DNA from: Pseudoscleropodium purum
Taxonomy: Eukaryota > Streptophyta > Bryopsida > Hypnales > Brachytheciaceae
Direction: 5' to 3'
DNA length: 64,000 bases
Assembly (NCBI GenBank): GCA_963969395.1
Contig: OZ017801.1
Coordinates: forward strand, 20,341,611 to 20,405,610
Shown here: piece by piece, positions 10,980-24,092 of the stretch
Numbering within the stretch: position 1 is the first letter of the stretch
Layout of the letters: each line of letters opens with the position of its first letter
Program-made: the position numbers and the translations under genes
Notes under the pieces: generated by a model
Seen by the model: only the letters and a program-made list of their open reading frames with translations
Databases searched by the model: none
What the model was told of the DNA's origin: nothing

Positions 10980-13900
10980 AACAATACCCTATTGAGACTA
11001 AATTTGAGTTTTTGTTCAAGTTTGATGGCATTACCAATGGAAGTGGGGAACTTGTCTTCCTTGGTCACTTTAGATTTAAATGGATGTTCAAGCTTGGCAT
11101 CCTTGCCAAAAGAAGTGGGGAACTTATCTTCCTTGACCGCTCTTTATTTAGAAAAGTGTTCAAGCTTGGCAACCTTGCCAAGAAAAATAGGGAACTTGTC
11201 TTCTTTGACCACTTTCAATTTGAATTTTTGTTCAATCTTGGTAGCTTTGCCAAAAGAAGTTGGGAACTTGTTTTCCTTGACCACTCTCAATTTAGAAAAG
11301 TGTTCAAGCATGGTGGCTTTGCCAAAAGAAGTGGGGAACTTGTCTTCCTTGACCACTCTCAATTTAAAATAGTGTTCAAGCTTGGTGGCCTTGCCAATGG
11401 AAGTAGGGAACTTGTCTTCTTTGACCACTCTCAATTTGTGTGGGTATTTAAGGTTGGCAGCTTTGCCAAAGGAAGTAGGAAACTTGTCTTCCTTGACCAC
11501 TTTCAATTTAAGTGGGTGTTCAAGTTTGGTGACCTTGCCAAAAGAAGTGGGAAATTTGTCTTCATTGACCACTTTCAATTTAAGTGGGTGTTCAAGCTTA
11601 GCAACCTTGCCAGTGGAAATAGGGGGATTGTTCTCTTTGATTACTCTAGATTTGAATGGGTGTTGGAGATTGGCAACCTTGCCAAATGAAGTAGGAAACT
11701 TCTCTTCATTGACCACTCTTAGTTTAAGTGAGTGTGTAGGCTTGGTAGCCTTGCCAAAAAAAATAGGGAACTTATCTTCCTTGACCACTCTCCATTTGCA
11801 ATTTTGTTTAAGCTTGGTGGCCTTGCCAAAGGAAGTGGGGGACTTGTCTTCTTTAACCACTTTAAATTTGAATGGGTGTTGGAACTTGATGGCTTTTCCA
11901 AAGGATGTAGGGAAGTTGTCTACCTTAAATACTCTAAGTTTGTCAGAGTGTTCAAGTTTGGAGACCTTACCAATACAAGTGGGAGACTTGTCTTCTTTAC
12001 TGACACTCTATTTGGAAAAGTGTTCAAGCTTAGTGGCCTTGCCAAAGGAAGTGGGGAACTTATTTTCCTTAACCACTCTCAATTTGAATTCATGTTCAAA
12101 CTTGGCAGCCTTGCCAGAAGAAGTAGGAAACTTGTTTTCTTTGACTACTCTAAATTTGGATGAGTGTTTGACCTTAGTGACTTTGCCAAAAGAAGTGGGG
12201 AACTTGTCTTCCTTGACCACTTTCAATTTGAGTGGGTGTTCAAGCTTGGTGGTCTTGCCAAAAGAAGTGGGAAACTTGTCTTCATTGACCACTTTCAATT
12301 TGAGTGGGTGTTCAAGCTTGGCGGCCTTGCCAAAAGAAGTGGGGAACCTGTCTTTCTTGACCACTCTCAACTTGAGTGGGTGTTCAAGCTTAGCGGCTTT
12401 GCCAAAAGAAGTGGGGAACCTATCTTTCTTGACCACTCTCAACTTGAGTGGGTGTTCAAGCCTAGCGACTTTGCCAAAAGAAGTGGGGAACCTATCTTTC
12501 TTGACTACTCTCAATTTGAGTGGGTGTTCAAACTTGGCGGCCTTGCCAAAAGAAGTCGGGAACTTGTATTCCTTGACTACTTTCAATTTGTATTGTTGTG
12601 TACATTTGGCAATTTTGCCAAATGAAGTAGGGAGTTTGTCTTCTTTGACTACTTTCAATTTAGAAAAGTGTTCAAGTTTGGTAACCTTGCCGAAGGGGCT
12701 AGGGAACTTATCTTCCTTGACCACTCTCAATTTGAATGAGTGTTCAAGCTTAGTGGCCTTGCCGAAGGCAATATGGAATTTATCTTCCTTGACTACTCTA
12801 AATTTAAGTTCTTGTTTAAGTTTGGAAGCCTTGCCAATGGAAATGGGGGGCTTGTCCTCCTTGCCTACTCTAGATTTGAGTGGGTGCTCGAGATTGGTGG
12901 CCTTGCCAAATGAAGTGGGCAACTTCTCTTCATTGACCACTCTCAATTTGAGTGGGTGTTTAGGATTGGCAACCTTGCCAAGGGAGGTTGGGAACTTATC
13001 TTCTTTGACCACTCTCCATTTGCATTCTTGTTCGAACCTATCAATCTTACCAATGGAAGTGGGGGACTTATCTTCCTTGACCACTCTAGATTTAGATATG
13101 TGTTCAAGCTTGGCGACCTTGCCACTAGAAGTGGGGAACTTATCTTTATTGACCACTATCAATTTGAGTTTTTGTTCAAACTTGGTAACCTTGCCAAAAG
13201 AAGTGGGGAACTTGTCTATGTTGATCACTCTCAATTTAAATTTTTGTTCAAGTTTGCTTGCCTTGCCAAAAGAAGTAGAAAACTTATCTTCATTGACCAC
13301 TTTGAATTTGGATGGATGTTCAAGCTTGGCGGCATTGCCAAAAGAAGTGGGGAAGTTGTTTTCCTTGATAACCCTTAGTTTAGAAGGTTGTTCAAGCTTG
13401 GTAGCCTTACCAAAGGAAGTAGGAAACATATCTTCTTTGACTATTCTCAATTTGAGTTCTTGTTCAAACTTGGTGATCTTACCATTGGAAGTGGGGAACT
13501 TGTCTTCTTTGACCACTCTAAATTTGGATTGGTGCTTAAGCTTGGTAGCTTTGCCAAAAGAAGTGGGAAATTTGTCTTCATTGACTATTATCTATTTAGA
13601 AAAGTGTTCAAGCTTAGTCGCCTTACCAAAAGAAGTAGAGAAGTGGTCTTTTTTAACCACTCTTAATTTACGTTGTTGTTCAAGCTTGGTAGCCTTGCCA
13701 AAGGAAGTGGGGAACTTATCTTCCTTGACCACACTCAATTTAAGTGCATGTTCAAGCTTGGTAACCTTGCCGAAAGAAATAGGAGATTTGTCTTCCTTGA
13801 CCACTCTCAATTTAAGTTGGTGTTCAGGCTTGGTGGCTTTGCCAAAAGAAGTGGGAAATTTGTCTTTGTTGTCCATTTTAGATTTGAGAGAGTGTTTAAG

Positions 13901-15800
13901 GTTGGTGACTTTGCCAAAAGAAGTGGAGAACTTGTCTTATTTGACCTCTCTAGATTTGGATGGATGTTTCAACTTGGTGGCTTTGCCAAAAGAAGTAGGG
14001 AACTTGTCTTCCTTGACCACTCTCTATTTGAGTGGGTGTTCAAGTTTGGAGGCCTTGCCAAGAGAAGTAGAGAATTTATCTACCTTCACCACTCTCAATT
14101 TGTGTTCTTGTTCAAGCTTGGTAACTTTGTTGAAGGAAGTGGGGAACTTGTCCTCTTTGACCACTTTAGATTTGGATGGATGTTCAAGCTTGGTAGCCTT
14201 GCCAAAAGAAATGGGAGACTTGTCTTCTTTGACCACTCTCTATTTAAGTCGGTGTTTGAGTTTGGCCACTTTGCCAAAGGAAGTTGGGAATTTGTCTTCC
14301 TTGACTACTTTTCATTTATATTCTTGTTCAAGCTTGGTGGCCTTGCCTATAGAAGTGGGAGACTTGTCTTCTTTGACTACTTTTTATTTGAAGAAATGTT
14401 CAAGTTTGGTGGCCTTGCCAAAAGAACTAGGAAACTTATCTTCTTTGACCATTCTTAATTTGAGTTCTTGTTCAAGTTTGGTGGCCTTGCCAAAAGAAAT
14501 AGGAAACTTGTCATCCTTGACTACTCTAGATTTGAGTTTGTGTTCAAGCCTAGCAACCTTGCCAAAGGAATTGGGAAATTTGTCTTCCTTGACCACTCTA
14601 AATTTGAGTTCATGTTCAAGCTTAGTGGCCTTACCAAAAGAAGTAGAGAATTTATTTGCCTTAAACACTCTTGATTTGTATTCTTATTCAAATCTGGAAG
14701 CCTTACCTAAAGAAGTAGGGAACTTGTTTTCCTTAACTACTTATTCTAAATCTAGATAGGTATTCAAGCGTAATAGCCTTGCTAAAAGAAGTGGGGAACT
14801 TGTCTTCTTTGATTATTCTAGATTTGAGTTTTTGTTCAAGTTTTGTGACATACCAAAGGAAGTGGAGAACTTATCTTCATTACCCACTCTTTATTTGAAA
14901 AAGTGTTCAAGCGTGGTGATCTTGCCAAAGAAAGTGGGAACTTATCTTCATTATCCATTCTTTATTTGAAAAAATGTTTGAGCTTGGTGATAGTACCAAA
15001 AGAAATAGGAATTGGTCTTCTTTAACCATTCTCTATTTAATTTCTTATTCAAGTTTGGTGGCCCTGCAATAAAAATAAAGGAGTTATCTTTCTTAACCAC
15101 TCTAGATTTGAATAAACGTTGAAACTTGGTAGTATACTAAAAAAAGTGGGGAATTTATCTTCATTGTTTACTTTCTTTTTGAATTGATGTTCAAGCTTAA
15201 TAGCCTTGCCAATGAAAATAGTGAACTTTTCTTCCTTAAATACTCTAAATTTGAATTTATGTTCAAGTTTAAAGGCCTTGCCAAAAGAAGTAGGGAATTT
15301 GTCTTCTTTGATTGTTCCTCATTTGTATTCTTGTTTAAGCTTAGTAACCTTTCCAAAGAAAGTAAAGAATTTGTCTTCATTGACCATTTTCAATTTGTAT
15401 TCTAGTAAAAGCTTAGAAACCTTGCAAAAAAAAAATGGGGAACTTGTCTTCTTTAGCCACTCTCAATTTGAATTTTTGTAAAAGCTTGGTTGCCTTGCCA
15501 AAGGAAGTGGGGAATTTGTCTTTCCTAAATCATGACGACTCTATGTTTGAAAAAGTGTTCAAACTTCATGGCCTTATCAAAAGAAATGGAAACTTAACTT
15601 CTTTAACCACTTTCAATTTGAATTTTTGTAAAAGCTTGGTTGCCTTGCCAAAGGAAGTGGGGAATTTGTCTTTCCTAAATCATGACGACTCTATGTTTGA
15701 AAAAGTGTTCAAACTTCATGGCCTTATCAAAAGAAATGGAAACTTAACTTCTTTAACCACTTTCAATTTGGAAGAGTATTCAAGCAAGGCATTGATCTAA
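10980..15800 (+). repeat. Tandem 72-bp array encoding about 65 leucine-rich repeats
   Basis: The unit is 24 residues of the form CSSLVALPKEVGNLSSLTTL plus four variable residues. It is open without a stop from 11373 to 14759 (about 47 units), preceded by about five units before the TAG at 11370. From 14760 to 15800 some 14 further units are still recognisable but shift frame and carry stops. Because 72 is a multiple of three and codon use is uniform, several other frames on both strands are also open for hundreds of codons; those are shadows. High copy similarity makes unequal crossing-over, and assembly error, likely. Confidence 0.9.
15463..15770 (+). repeat. Exact 150-bp tandem duplication in the decayed LRR tail
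   Basis: 15463-15612 is repeated without a visible difference as 15613-15762, and identity runs eight bases further to 15770. The period of 150 is not a multiple of the 72-bp LRR unit, although it preserves the reading frame. The duplication is therefore younger than the decay of the surrounding LRR units. Confidence 0.9.
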
Positions 15801-18800
15801 TAGTGGAATTGAACATCTAGATTTGAAAGTAGTTTCTATCCTACTAGTTCTTTTCTTTGACCCAAATTGTCTAAAATTTTCTTTATTTTCCTTAGCGTAT
15901 ATTTTGTATGGATGTAACTAAAGGATACATAAGTCCTTAGAATCACAAAAATTTGAATTAAGGATTTCATTGTAGTGTTTCAATTGTGTATTTGTGAATA
16001 GGTATAGGAATTTTGTTGCTAGCTAGTTAGATAAGACTCATGCCTAACAACACTACAAGAAAATGAGGCCCTAATCAACATTAGCTCAATGCATTTATGT
16101 TGATTACTATAATTCTCTTTTGGGCTCTATTGATCTAGCAATCTTTTAAACATCAATTATCATAATTGGATTGATTTGACCAAAAAAATTTGCTCAATTG
16201 ATTCAGCAATCCTTTAAACATCATTTCATTTTTTCACACATTATAGAAATAGGATAGATGTATCAGACAATAAATATTTTAGAGTAAGCCAAAAAATAAA
16301 TGAAATGAATAAGAAAAATTGTCAAATTTAGCAAAAACAAAATGACCAAGATATTGTAAAAATGAAAATGTCCAACCTTAGTAGGAAAGTCCAAAATAAA
16401 GTCCAATAACCACTTACCATCAAGAAATTTATGGATGGCAAAGTGAAGGATTTACTTCATTAACATTTAATAAAAATGAAGGGTAGAGAGTTTTTTTCAT
16501 TATGAAATTCATTGTTTGTCATGGATCCTCAAAGGGTGTGGGATAATTTGAAGATGAGAGCTTGACCACTCATTGTCAAAATGCAAGAATTGTGGTTAAA
16601 GTAAAATTTTAGACCTCATTTTGGCATAGTAGATTAAATTTTTCAAAAAACTTTGAATTGAAAAAGTTGTGAAACCAAGTCAATTTTCATCTTCTAAAAT
16701 CTGTTTGAAATTTCAAGCCTCCAATCAAAAGTTATCAATAAATTTCAAAGAGGATGTTTGAAATTGTCAAAAAAATGTCCCTTCCAACTCCTCTCTAAAA
16801 TTTATCCGCAATTTTTTTATTGGAGTCTAAAAATCTCAACAAATTTTTGGTGATGAAAGTTAGTTTAATTTTCCACATTCATTTATTTCAAAGTTTTTTG
16901 AAAAAAATTATTCAACATTGCCTAAATGAGGTCTGAAATTCTATTTTAACCACAATTCCTACTTTGTCAAAAAAATAAATTTCAATTGTTCTCTACATTT
17001 CTCATCTTTGTCTCTATACAGAAAAAAAATTCAAAAATATTAACAAAGCAAACTAACCATTTTGTTTATTATAGACTAGTTTATCTTAACCCTCATTAAC
17101 ATATCCCACATAGATTGTTCTACCTCCTACTACCCTACTTGTATACAGAGCTTGTCTTCTCATCCCTATGAATACCAAAGTAAGGGTGGATTTACATTAG
17201 GGCCCAAGTCTAAAAAACTTTAAAATTGAGCAATCCTATAATATAGGCTCTTGCTATAATACATTGAGCCAATTATTCCCTTTTAGAAGAATATCATTGA
17301 AGGTGAGCTGAAGAGGACAAGATTGACTAGGTTAGCACTCCAACATTGAGCATCTAGCAAATTTTAAAGAGTGTAGAAGAATAGAAATGTATCTATTTTT
17401 CCTTTTCGAATAAAAGGAGTCTTAGCATCGCATTTGTTGTTCACAATAGATGATTGTGTATTCAAATTTGGCCACACCTCATCCTTTATGAAACATAGAA
17501 CTTCAGCATGGAATTGCTGTCATTCAAAGCAATGAACAACTTGCTTATAGAAGTGATGTCGCAAACTTGCAAGTGGTAGAACTTCTAGCTACTTATTGCT
17601 TCTTTTGTGCACTTGCAATAATTTCAAATGACCAATATCTAGAAGACATTCTACTCTCTTAGCTTGTTCAATAGTAGCACCTCCTTTAAACAATACTAAC
17701 TATTTTAATTGTTCTCAAAGTGAAGACAAACTTGAATGAGAATCACAAAGATTTCCTGAATTAGATTCAAGAGTCAATGTAGTAGGCTTAGCATCTACAA
17801 CTATCATGCCCTTCATACTCCTAGTGTGCAAGGAAGGATGAGGTGAATTTGTGGTTTATTGAATGTTGCATCTCATGCAAGCACGGAATACCTCTTATGT
17901 TGATCAAAAGTTGGCGACAATTATTAGTGGCATGCGGTGTTGTCTTTAGTGCCCCATTAATGTGCATACGGGGCCCAACTTGGGATTCATGTGTCACGTT
18001 GTGTATGGATCGAGCCATGCATGGATAGAGACTAAAACCGTAAGACATGCACTAGGTCAATCATGAACCAAAAGACCTTGAAGTATAAAGGCCCCCCCAT
18101 TTTGGCCCTAAGTACATGTTGATGTAGAATACTCCAATGCAAATGATCAATTGGAATGCAGATAGGGAAGTCAATTCACATATCGAATTGATTTGAAATG
18201 GTGAATCAAAATCAGATGTTGAATTAATTGATTTGAAATGGTGAATTAAAATCAAATATTGAATCACATTGTGAAATGGTGATAAAGTGGTGAATCAATA
18301 TGGTGATTGGATGGTTACAAAATCACATGGTGAATGGATGTGTGGTGGGTTGATTGGAATTCAAACATTCAACAAAGTTATACTCTCCAAAATTCTTTGA
18401 TGTGATTTTTAAACACCATGCTTCTTGTTTTTTCACCATAGGGGTTGGTTGAAGATAGTACTCATACATTATACCATATGGTTTGTTGGCACCCAATCGA
18501 TAGCTTCGCGACTCTAACTATAAGTTTGTCCCCCCCCAAAAAAAACTTGGGTGCAGAGGGCAATTGAAGGAACTTTGGTATGGTGTCAGTTAGGAAGAAA
18601 TGAGCAACCGCCTGTCTTGGTCAACGGAAGTCCCCACATAACCATCATGTACCCTAAGCTGGACATTGACATGAAACATGGATCCTAAGAAAAACCAATG
18701 AAAAATCTAAGTTGAACCTAGGCTAAATGCTTGCCCATAATCCTACCTAAGTCCTTCAAGGCATGATATGAAAATTTTCACTTTAGTATTAATGATGATG

Positions 18801-21800
18801 TCCAATTTGTCCCCTATCCATTGAAACGACTTCACCCCTCTAACTTTATAAGGACAAATTCAAATAAAAAAATTGGTGCAATAGTAAGGAACTCCTCATT
18901 CCCCCATCCAATAAAATTTTTAAGAAATATGATTATTTTTGCTTTGAGTGATTTGCCCAAAATTGTTATTTTGCCAAAAAACGTTGTAAAGTCTTTTAAA
19001 GATTAAAGATTACAACAAAATTGACTAACATTCTGAGAGCATAAAAAATCGGAATGAGGCCAAAGTTAGGCCTTTTTTATTCCTTCATACCTACTGAAGA
19101 GCTTGGACTAGTTACTTTTCATAGAAAGTCAAACTCCAGAAGTTGGATTTTTATCCTCTTTTGATTTTAAGTTAGCATTAGATTTCAATGAGTTTTTGGC
19201 GATAAAAAAAGAGGTGGATGGTCTTTCCAAATTAAAATGAACTTTTAAAGCCAATGGCACAATCCATATGTGATTTGGAGTTTATATCGAGAAGTTTGAA
19301 TTTTATCCAACATAGAAAGTAAAAAAATGAAGATTAGGATGAAAATTCTTATTGATAATTTTACCACTTGATAAGAAAATGAGAGGAGGTGAGTACCTTT
19401 GAAAAGATATAGAAGGGCACTGATGCATTCTCCTCTCAAAACACCTTTTGTAGTCAATTTTTGACACATGGACACATTTTTGGTCTATTTAGTTGGATTT
19501 TTGGTCATTTTGAGCCAAATTGCCAAATGTGCATTTTGACAAGCTTGGAAGGACATTGGGGTACTTTCAAAGGTTTGTTTCTATATGCACTTGTTCTTGG
19601 TTGTTTGCAATAATTTTTTATTTTTAGAGTTGTTTTGTTTATTTGTACTAATCCTAAAGAATAGCCCCCTTCATACTTTAGTGATGCCACTTAGAGGGCC
19701 CTTTAGTGTATGTTTGTGAGTTTACCCACTACTATGTATAAATTCCTTAAATGAAAAATTCCCTAGAAGTTGTGTTTTGATTGTACTAACTTGTTTTGAA
19801 CTAATTTGTTTTTGTTGATTTTTCCTTGTCTAAAACTGTGGCCCCTATTTTCCTTACTTCTCGTGATATTGCAAAGTTTTGGCTTTTTGAGTATCAAAGC
19901 GTTTAGATTTTTGTACTAGGAACAAAACTACATTAAAGCTTTGGCCAAATGGATTATACCATTGGCTATAAAAGATCCAAATTAGTCAAGAAAACCCCCT
20001 ACCCCTTCTTCCTAGACCAATTCGCTTGCAAAAACCAACAAATCTAAACTCAAAAATTAGGTAAAAATCCAAACATTGTAGTTTACTTTATCTCAAGATT
20101 TTGACTAGCTTGTGATGTCTGGAAGGTTCAAAAAAGTAAAAAAAGAATCAAAGTTGACTTAATTTGGACATTGCAAGCTCCTAGTATGCCACTCAATTGT
20201 GGCCATTGAATATTTTGGAATTTCATTAAAAATTGTTGCCACTACTAATTTTGGTACTTGTTGATGTTGGAATGTCTTGAAACTTGAAGATACTTATTTA
20301 TGCTAAAGAATCCTAGCATATTTTTTAGCATATTTTTACCACTACCTAAGTAATTTCTATTAATTTTTTGTAGTCGGTAAACGCAATTGACTATTCATGA
20401 AGTTGTCTTCTGTAATCTAGAAAATTATAAAACTTTTTGGGCAACTTCTAGGAAGTCCCCAAATACAAAATGCAAGTTTACATTTCTACTTGTACTAATC
20501 AAAGTAAAAGAGGCTTACATATCTATTTGCATCTAAAAAGTGAAGAAAAAACTTCATAGCATTATATATCACATAGTAAAATAATGTGACATCTTTGTTT
20601 AAGGGTTTCCTTGAATGAGACATATAGCAAGAATAATTTTGAATGATGTTGTAGAGATCAAGTCTTTGTGTTGGAGACCACTTTCATTACCTTTGTTAAG
20701 AGATGGCATGGAGGTTGGAGAGATTGCTAATGGAAAAATGAAATTCTTGTGAGAATTTAGAGGCTAGTTGGATTATTTTGCAAAAAAAAAAAAAAATCTT
20801 GGCTCATTAGAATTCTTAATACAATAGCATGTGTGTAGCCACTTTGAAAATTAGTATAGCAATTCTTTTGTTCGAGGTAATACAAGTCTAGCATTTGAAT
20901 GCAGTAATTTCCTGGGCAATTTATTCTTGTTTTGGATAGACTTATTTTGCTCTAGTTTTCAACACAAAAAATGACTTGGACGTGGTGACAACTTATAACA
21001 AAGCTTGTGTTGTCGATTGCTAATCATTATTGTACAACTGACCTTTTAGTTATCTAAAAACTTATAAAGCATCTACAACTATAGACAGGTTGTTGCAAGA
21101 AACACTTGTCCTATTTTTTGTCCCCTTGGTCTTGAATAGGTGTTTTTTGCCCCATAACCTATGCATTGAATGTTCATTTTCTATGAAATTTAGAAGAGAG
21201 GCATATATAGTAGTTTTAGATATATAATAATTTTTTTCAATTTTTTTACTTTGGCCATTTTAGGGATTTTTAGTACTATTTTTTACCCAAAAATACAAAT
21301 TTGAAAGTCAAAATTAGGATACAAAGAGTTATATTAAAGTTACACAAATATACAAGCGATTTTCTAAAAATAAAAAATTGTCCACCTTCTACATGTGCTC
21401 AAAGTGCACTATCTAGGTACATGTGTAGAAAAAACAATTTTTATTTTCCTAAGATGAAAAATGGTGGAAAGGGAAAATCTTCAAAATAGAAAAAAAAGAA
21501 ATTTTTTCTTTGAATTATCTGAGTTTTTTTTAATGTTTTCTAAAAATCAAATTCAAAAGTATCCATTTTTTTGCATTTTTCATCATAATTTTGTTGTGTA
21601 AAACTTTTAGAGATAAATTTTTCTAGGCCTGAATTTTCACTCATATCCTATTTCAAATGCTTTACAAATTATTCATATATTATTTCATTTAAAAATCTTT
21701 ATTTCAAAAGTCACAATACTCTAGTGTTGAGGCCATTTTGAGCCAAAAATGACAGGTGTTTCTTACAACTACCTAGATTGACACCCTTGTGACATGAACA

Positions 21801-23811
21801 ACAATATCAAAGAACAATAAGGAAACCTGAGCTTTTTATTATACACATGTGTGAAGAATCTAGCAAGTTCTTTTGTCCAAACTTATTAAGAGAAATATTT
21901 CAAAGCAACAAGAATAAGTATTCTCAAATCCAATATGTGAGACAGTTTATAATTTTTATACACTAATATGAAATGCATCAAACATTATGGTACCTTAATA
22001 GGAACAAAATGAAATTCACTTCTTTTAGCTTTATGTCATTGAGAGTGGTAGAAATGATGTTTTGATTTTTCTATAACCATGTTGCAATCAGCGCCTTCAT
22101 GGTTGCTAGCTCTTCACTAACCCAAACAAATGTTTTAAGTTATTTTGAAATTCATTTTCTAGAATCCCTTGAATTTCTTGAAAGTTTTAAAAATAATGAA
22201 ATTATTTATGATAAAGATAATTGAGAGAAAAACAATCATTATAAATAGGAAAAAAAAAGTAAATTTCAATTATTTGGTCAAATCAACTAATCCTAACATT
22301 ACTTTATGTACTATAATTAGACCATCTATGAATTCTTGGACAAGCTTTGAAGACTTACCATCAAACTCTAGTACTTGGACACAAATATAGACATAATTAC
22401 TATTCCACTTTTTCAACCATTTCATCTTGTCTTGATTTTTTAAGTCTCTAGAGTTTGTTTAGACAAAGAGGCTCTATTTTAACTCCTAAAAAATCCTTTA
22501 AATCTATTTTTTAAAGTTTTGTTCAATTGTTGCAATTTAATTTTTTACTATTTCACATGTGCCAATTGAATTTCAAGATTTGCATTTTTGTTTTGAATCT
22601 AGAAATGTAACTTGTGCATGCATGTAAGTTTGGATTTTTTTTAATTTAAGAATTATTGAGATATATCAACAATAGAAACCATCCTTAGACATTAAACCTT
22701 TGAACTAGATAGAAGACATCCTAGGATCCATTTGATACAAACAAAAGATTTTGTGAAACAATCTAAAGCGTTGTATCAATATATAATTAATGATTTGTCA
22801 TTGTTTTGTAGCAACTCAACAAATTCTGGATAGATTTGTAAAATGATCTCCACTAGCATGTACTTCATCAATTGGTATGTCATCAATGCCATCAAATACT
22901 CATAGAGTGCCCTAGTACCCACTACGGGCCTTTTGGTCATTCACCTTAAGAATACCATTGGCAAATAGGCCTTTGCAATCTGGCACAACATGGCATCCAC
23001 AACAATATATAAAATCCATATTGACTTTTCATTTTCACTAGTAACATGCATTAAGTTCCTTTTCTTTGAAGTAATACTAACAAAGTTTGTTCCACTTCTC
23101 ATTGATATGGATGGATTCCTTACTAGCCTCTCTAGGAAACTCAACAATTAAATGGTGGTATGCGATCCCAATCTTTCTTCTAGAAAGATTACCAATGCCC
23201 ATAAACAATGTGATTATTCAATATGTCAATAAGTAGCTTTGTATGTTGTAGCATTGCACCAATTGTAATTCAAAAGAAAAAGAGTACAAATGGATAAAAT
23301 TGATGTGAAAATGGTGCTTCAAAGGTTGATGCCCAAATTTGGAGTGGCATCTACAACTCCCAACTAAACTCTTCCTTATACTCTAAGTCCTTGCTACCCT
23401 TCTTTAGTAATTATTTTTGAAAAATTGTTAAAATTGCCCATGTGAATATCAAAAAGATAAAAAATAAAACCTAGAGATAAGAGAACAATGGGTTGCCTTC
23501 TCTAATTTGAACAAGCTCCCAAACCCTCTAAACTACACTAGCACAATTCCTAAAGAGACTTTGGTTTGCCCTCTACTCATTTCTAAGGTAGTTTTCACCT
23601 AATACTAAAAATCTTGACGAAAAAGTTACGTTTTCTTTTCTAAAGCAAGAATTTCTACTTTTGGATTTCTTAGAGGTACTATAAAGAGTAATTTTAGTGA
23701 ACAAGATTTATCGGAGCTTCATCACCTAGAGTAGCTTTGCTTGACTCTAGTCTACTATGTATGTGGAGCTATTGCGTACTTGTAAGAAAGTGAGAGAGCC
23801 AATTAATGGTT
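15801..23811. other. 8-kb gene-free AT-rich stretch
   Basis: No ORF here has family character, codon continuity or convincing splice partners. It contains a foldback element (16573-16971), a short 40-bp direct repeat with GATTTGAAATGGTGAAT at about 18187 and 18227, poly-A and poly-C runs, and otherwise unremarkable low-complexity DNA. A CACTACAAGAAAA word at 16051 looks like a CACTA-type terminus, but no opposite end was found. Confidence 0.6.
16573..16971. mobile_element. Foldback/MITE-like inverted-repeat element
   Basis: A left arm at about 16573-16692 pairs with a right arm at about 16853-16971. Shared segments include TTGTGGTTAAAG facing TTTTAACCACAA and AGACCTCATTT facing AAATGAGGTCT. 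Arms are about 120 bp with scattered mismatches, and the spacer is about 160 bp. It has no coding capacity. Target duplications could not be defined. Confidence 0.65.
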
Positions 23812-23819
23812 GTGGGGAT

Positions 23820-24092
23820 CAGGGTTGAAAATCAGTACGTCCGCCCCAAAATAGCGTCCGTAACCTGGACGTCCGTCCTCACGGACGCAACGTCCCTCCC
23901 GCCGTCGGAAGGCAGACGGACGGGGCGGACGCCTAGATCGTGCAAACCACATAAGTCCACGTGTCGATCAGATGGCTGTAACCAGGCGGACGGGTATCGG
24001 GGCGGACGGAGCGTCCACGAATGTCAGCGGACGCTGCGGATACAGCGTCCGCGTCCGGACGTCCCGGACGTCTGACCGTCCTGTCAACCTTG
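23820..24092. mobile_element. GC-rich hAT-like MITE with a perfect 8-bp target-site duplication
   Basis: The element is 273 bp and runs from CAGGGTTGA at the left to TCAACCTTG at the right, which is an imperfect terminal inverted repeat of hAT style (CAGGG start). It is flanked on both sides by GTGGGGAT (23812-23819 and 24093-24100), the 8-bp duplication expected of hAT insertion. Its interior is crowded with GGACG/CGTCC words in both orientations and is far richer in G+C and CpG than anything nearby. It has no transposase, so it would need a hAT enzyme supplied from elsewhere. Confidence 0.85.

Larger units (their letters stand above)
7298..15800 (+). pseudogene. Kinase-NB-ARC-LRR (PNL-type) immune receptor gene with two nonsense codons and a decayed 3' end
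   Basis: Exons read from the sequence: 7298-7380 (ATG, MARFLM), 7689-9219, 9365-10408 and 10608 onward, all with GT/AG boundaries and matching phases. Residues 1 to about 235 are helical. A kinase domain follows with GAGGYGDV (about 244-251), HLDLKPDN (363-370), DYG in place of DFG, and GTLGYIAPE. Exon 3 encodes NB-ARC: P-loop GMGGIGKTT, kinase-2 LLILDDV, RNBS-B TTIIITTR, GFPL in the GLPL position and MHD. Exon 4 encodes the LRRs. In-frame TGA at 9548-9550 (just after the P-loop) and TAG at 11370-11372 (in the LRRs) interrupt it, and the frame breaks near 14750. The longest direct product is 599 aa: helical domain, kinase and P-loop only. The family senses pathogens in the cytoplasm; kinase-NBS-LRR fusions are known from mosses. 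It could be a pseudogene, a null allele, or a gene expressed as the truncated kinase. Confidence 0.85.

Noticed and set aside
12008..13516. 502-codon open frame on the - strand, and others at 11144-11860 (-) and 13673-14458 (+)
   Set aside because: They are shadows of the 72-bp LRR array. The period is a multiple of three, so any frame free of stops in one unit stays open across many; their proteins are simple repeats without family character.
16051..17200. CACTA transposon starting with CACTACAAGAAAA
   Set aside because: The start word is right, but no inverted TTTTCTTGTAGTG end was found to the right. Only a weak GGGCCCTAAT match exists near 17195.
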